6,255 nt of DNA from Bacteroidales bacterium (lineage in GTDB: Bacteria; Bacteroidota; Bacteroidia; Bacteroidales; VadinHA17), in NCBI GenBank assembly GCA_015486475.1, contig WFRO01000223.1, positions 1 through 6,255 on the forward strand, given 5' to 3'. The position numbers were made by a program, and so were the translations under genes. The notes beneath the pieces were generated by a model. It did not search any database. It was not told where the DNA came from and worked only from the letters and a program-made list of their open reading frames with translations. The first letter of the stretch is position 1. The number at the start of each line of letters is the position of its first letter. Shown here piece after piece: positions 5,003-6,255 of this stretch.

Positions 5003-6255
5003 GATATACTTTTTAAATATCTGGATACTTCTGCCGAAGTACCTCCGGCAGAGACGATCGTATCGGGAATGTCTTTGGGCCCTGCAGCGCTGCCCGAGAC
5101 GAAGATCCCTTGCCGGCTGGTCCTGGCAGGGTTCACAAACTCATCCGCCTGGCGTATGAAGCGGAAGGTGTCGAGGTCGATGCCTTCACCGTTGAACATG
5201 CGCAGCACATCCGTGTTGGGCTGTATCCCCGTGGCCAGGACGACCAGGTCATGCTCACTCCTGCGCCGTTTGCCACTCTCCAGATCCTCATAGTGCAGGA
5301 CGAGATTACCGTCTTCCACCTCCTCTATTTTACCGATCTTCCCTTTGACGAATTCCACGCCCATACCTTTGGCCCGCTGATAGAACTCCTCAAATCCCTT
5401 CCCGAACGAACGAATGTCGATGTAGTAGATGGTGATATCGGCCAGGGGCAGAGCGCCCATCAGGAGCTGTCCCTGTTTGATGGAGTACATGCAGCACACC
5501 TGCGAGCAGATCAGGTTGTTGACGGTGCGGTCGCGGGAGCCGGCACACAGCACATAGGCCACATTGTCGGGGATACGCCCGTCGGAGGGACGCAGGACGG
5601 TGTTGTAAGGCCGCGTGGGCGCCAGGTGTTTTTCCATCTCCAGGGCTGAGATCACATTGGTATAACGGCCGCTGCCATACCGCTCCAGCTTTTCCAGGGG
5701 GAAAAGATTGAAGCCTGTGGCCATCACCACGGCGCGGGCCTTCACCTCGAACTGCTGTTCCCGCTGTGAGAAATCTATGGCATCAGCAGGACATACGTTC
5801 TGACAGATGTGACACTCCCGGCAGGGAGCACAGTCGAGACAGCGGGCTGCGCTCTCACGGGCTTCCTCCTCCGTGAAGGTCATTTCAATGTCCCCGCAGT
5901 CGTGTATGCGGGTGCAGGGATCCCGGTACTTCTTACCATTGCGGGGAATGTTCTTCACATGCACCCGGTTGAGCACTTCCTCATGGGAGATGGCCGGCAA
6001 ACGTACATCAAAAGGTTCGTCCAGCGGCTCATCCGAGAGGTAACGGTCCATATAAAAAGCGGCCCGTTTCCCCTGCCCCACCGCCTCGATGATCGAAGAA
6101 GGGCCGGTGACCACATCCCCGCCGGAGAAAACCCGCGGATCGGAGGTCTGCAGGGTCTGCGGATCCACCTGTATGGTACCGTCCTCATTGAGCGTCAGCT
6201 CATCACCCAGGTAGGAGGTATCGGGACTCAGACCAATGGACTGGATCACGATGTC
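4999..6255 (-). CDS. GltD-HdrA fusion flavoprotein, C-terminal 418 residues (5' end outside window)
   Basis: The frame is open to the window edge; a GTG at 6247-6249 lies inside a conserved strand and is not the start. Visible residues 1-75 are the end of a GltD-like (glutamate synthase small chain type) NAD(P)H/FAD module: IGLSPD, then the FAD-contacting VFSGGDVVTGP and a helix EAVGQGKRAA. A cysteine-dense segment follows (Cys114, 120, then 139, 142, 145, 148, 151, 155, ending in Cys-Pro) that can hold at least one [4Fe-4S] cluster. From about residue 170 the protein is the second half of HdrA, with the non-canonical cluster motif Cys237, Cys250, Cys254/255 and the closing FAD motif GSAAGPKDIPDT. 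It lacks HdrA's C-terminal two-cluster ferredoxin domain. The role inferred is NAD(P)H entry or exit for the complex formed with the downstream HdrA-like and QmoC-like proteins. Family parts are clear; substrate and electron direction are not. Confidence 0.82.
   Translation of the reverse strand, partial: DIVIQSIGLSPDTSYLGDELTLNEDGTIQVDPQTLQTSDPRVFSGGDVVTGPSSIIEAVGQGKRAAFYMDRYLSDEPLDEPFDVRLPAISHEEVLNRVHVKNIPRNGKKYRDPCTRIHDCGDIEMTFTEEEARESAARCLDCAPCRECHICQNVCPADAIDFSQREQQFEVKARAVVMATGFNLFPLEKLERYGSGRYTNVISALEMEKHLAPTRPYNTVLRPSDGRIPDNVAYVLCAGSRDRTVNNLICSQVCCMYSIKQGQLLMGALPLADITIYYIDIRSFGKGFEEFYQRAKGMGVEFVKGKIGKIEEVEDGNLVLHYEDLESGKRRRSEHDLVVLATGIQPNTDVLRMFNGEGIDLDTFRFIRQADEFVNPARTSRQGIFVSGSAAGPKDIPDTIVSAGGTSAEVSRYLKSIS

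Noticed and set aside
5110..5649. Plus-strand open frame opposite the GltD-HdrA fusion
   Set aside because: It is antisense to clear cysteine and FAD motifs of the fusion gene and has no ribosome binding site or recognisable domain.
6247..6249. GTG as start of the GltD-HdrA gene
   Set aside because: It lies within the GltD-type strand that precedes IGLSPD, and the frame stays open to the window edge, so the gene continues upstream.

Overview
The window looks like part of an anaerobe's genome, most probably Bacteroidota. The taxonomic lean rests on an intergenic inverted repeat of the CCCCCTGACCCCCTAAAGGGGG type, which I recall as common in that phylum, and on mostly weak Shine-Dalgarno sequences. 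The genes themselves (HdrA-like, GltD-like, QmoC-like, CGGC, KaiC-like) occur widely in anaerobic bacteria and archaea, so the assignment is tentative.

Layout: two plus-strand genes at the left converge on three minus-strand genes that fill the rest. The plus-strand pair is the C-terminal part of a CGGC-domain protein (cut by the window start) and, 33 bases later with a strong ribosome binding site, a 250-residue KaiC/RecA-like protein whose ATPase motifs are degraded. A 307-base gene-free stretch (1075-1381) follows. It holds a regular array of six 12-base units and several inverted repeats, the last of which is probably a transcription terminator between the converging operons.

On the minus strand, transcribed right to left, are: (1) a GltD-HdrA fusion flavoprotein, cut by the window end; (2) a 748-residue HdrA-like flavin/iron-sulfur protein starting in a 4-base ATGA overlap with gene 1; and (3), after a 219-base gap carrying the Bacteroidota-type repeat, a 384-residue membrane protein with two HdrC-type [4Fe-4S] motifs and six predicted membrane helices, the architecture of QmoC. 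Together they suggest a Qmo-like or Hdr-like membrane-bound complex. The GltD-like module would handle a pyridine nucleotide, the HdrA subunits would supply flavins and [4Fe-4S] wires, and the QmoC-like subunit would connect to the menaquinone pool. No HdrB (CCG-domain) or MvhD gene, and no sulfate-reduction gene, is visible here, so substrate and direction are open.

The points most worth following are the winged-helix-like tail on the HdrA protein, the matched loss of one complete cluster-ligand set in its inserted ferredoxin domain, the pseudo-ATPase character of the KaiC-like protein, and the 12-base array.
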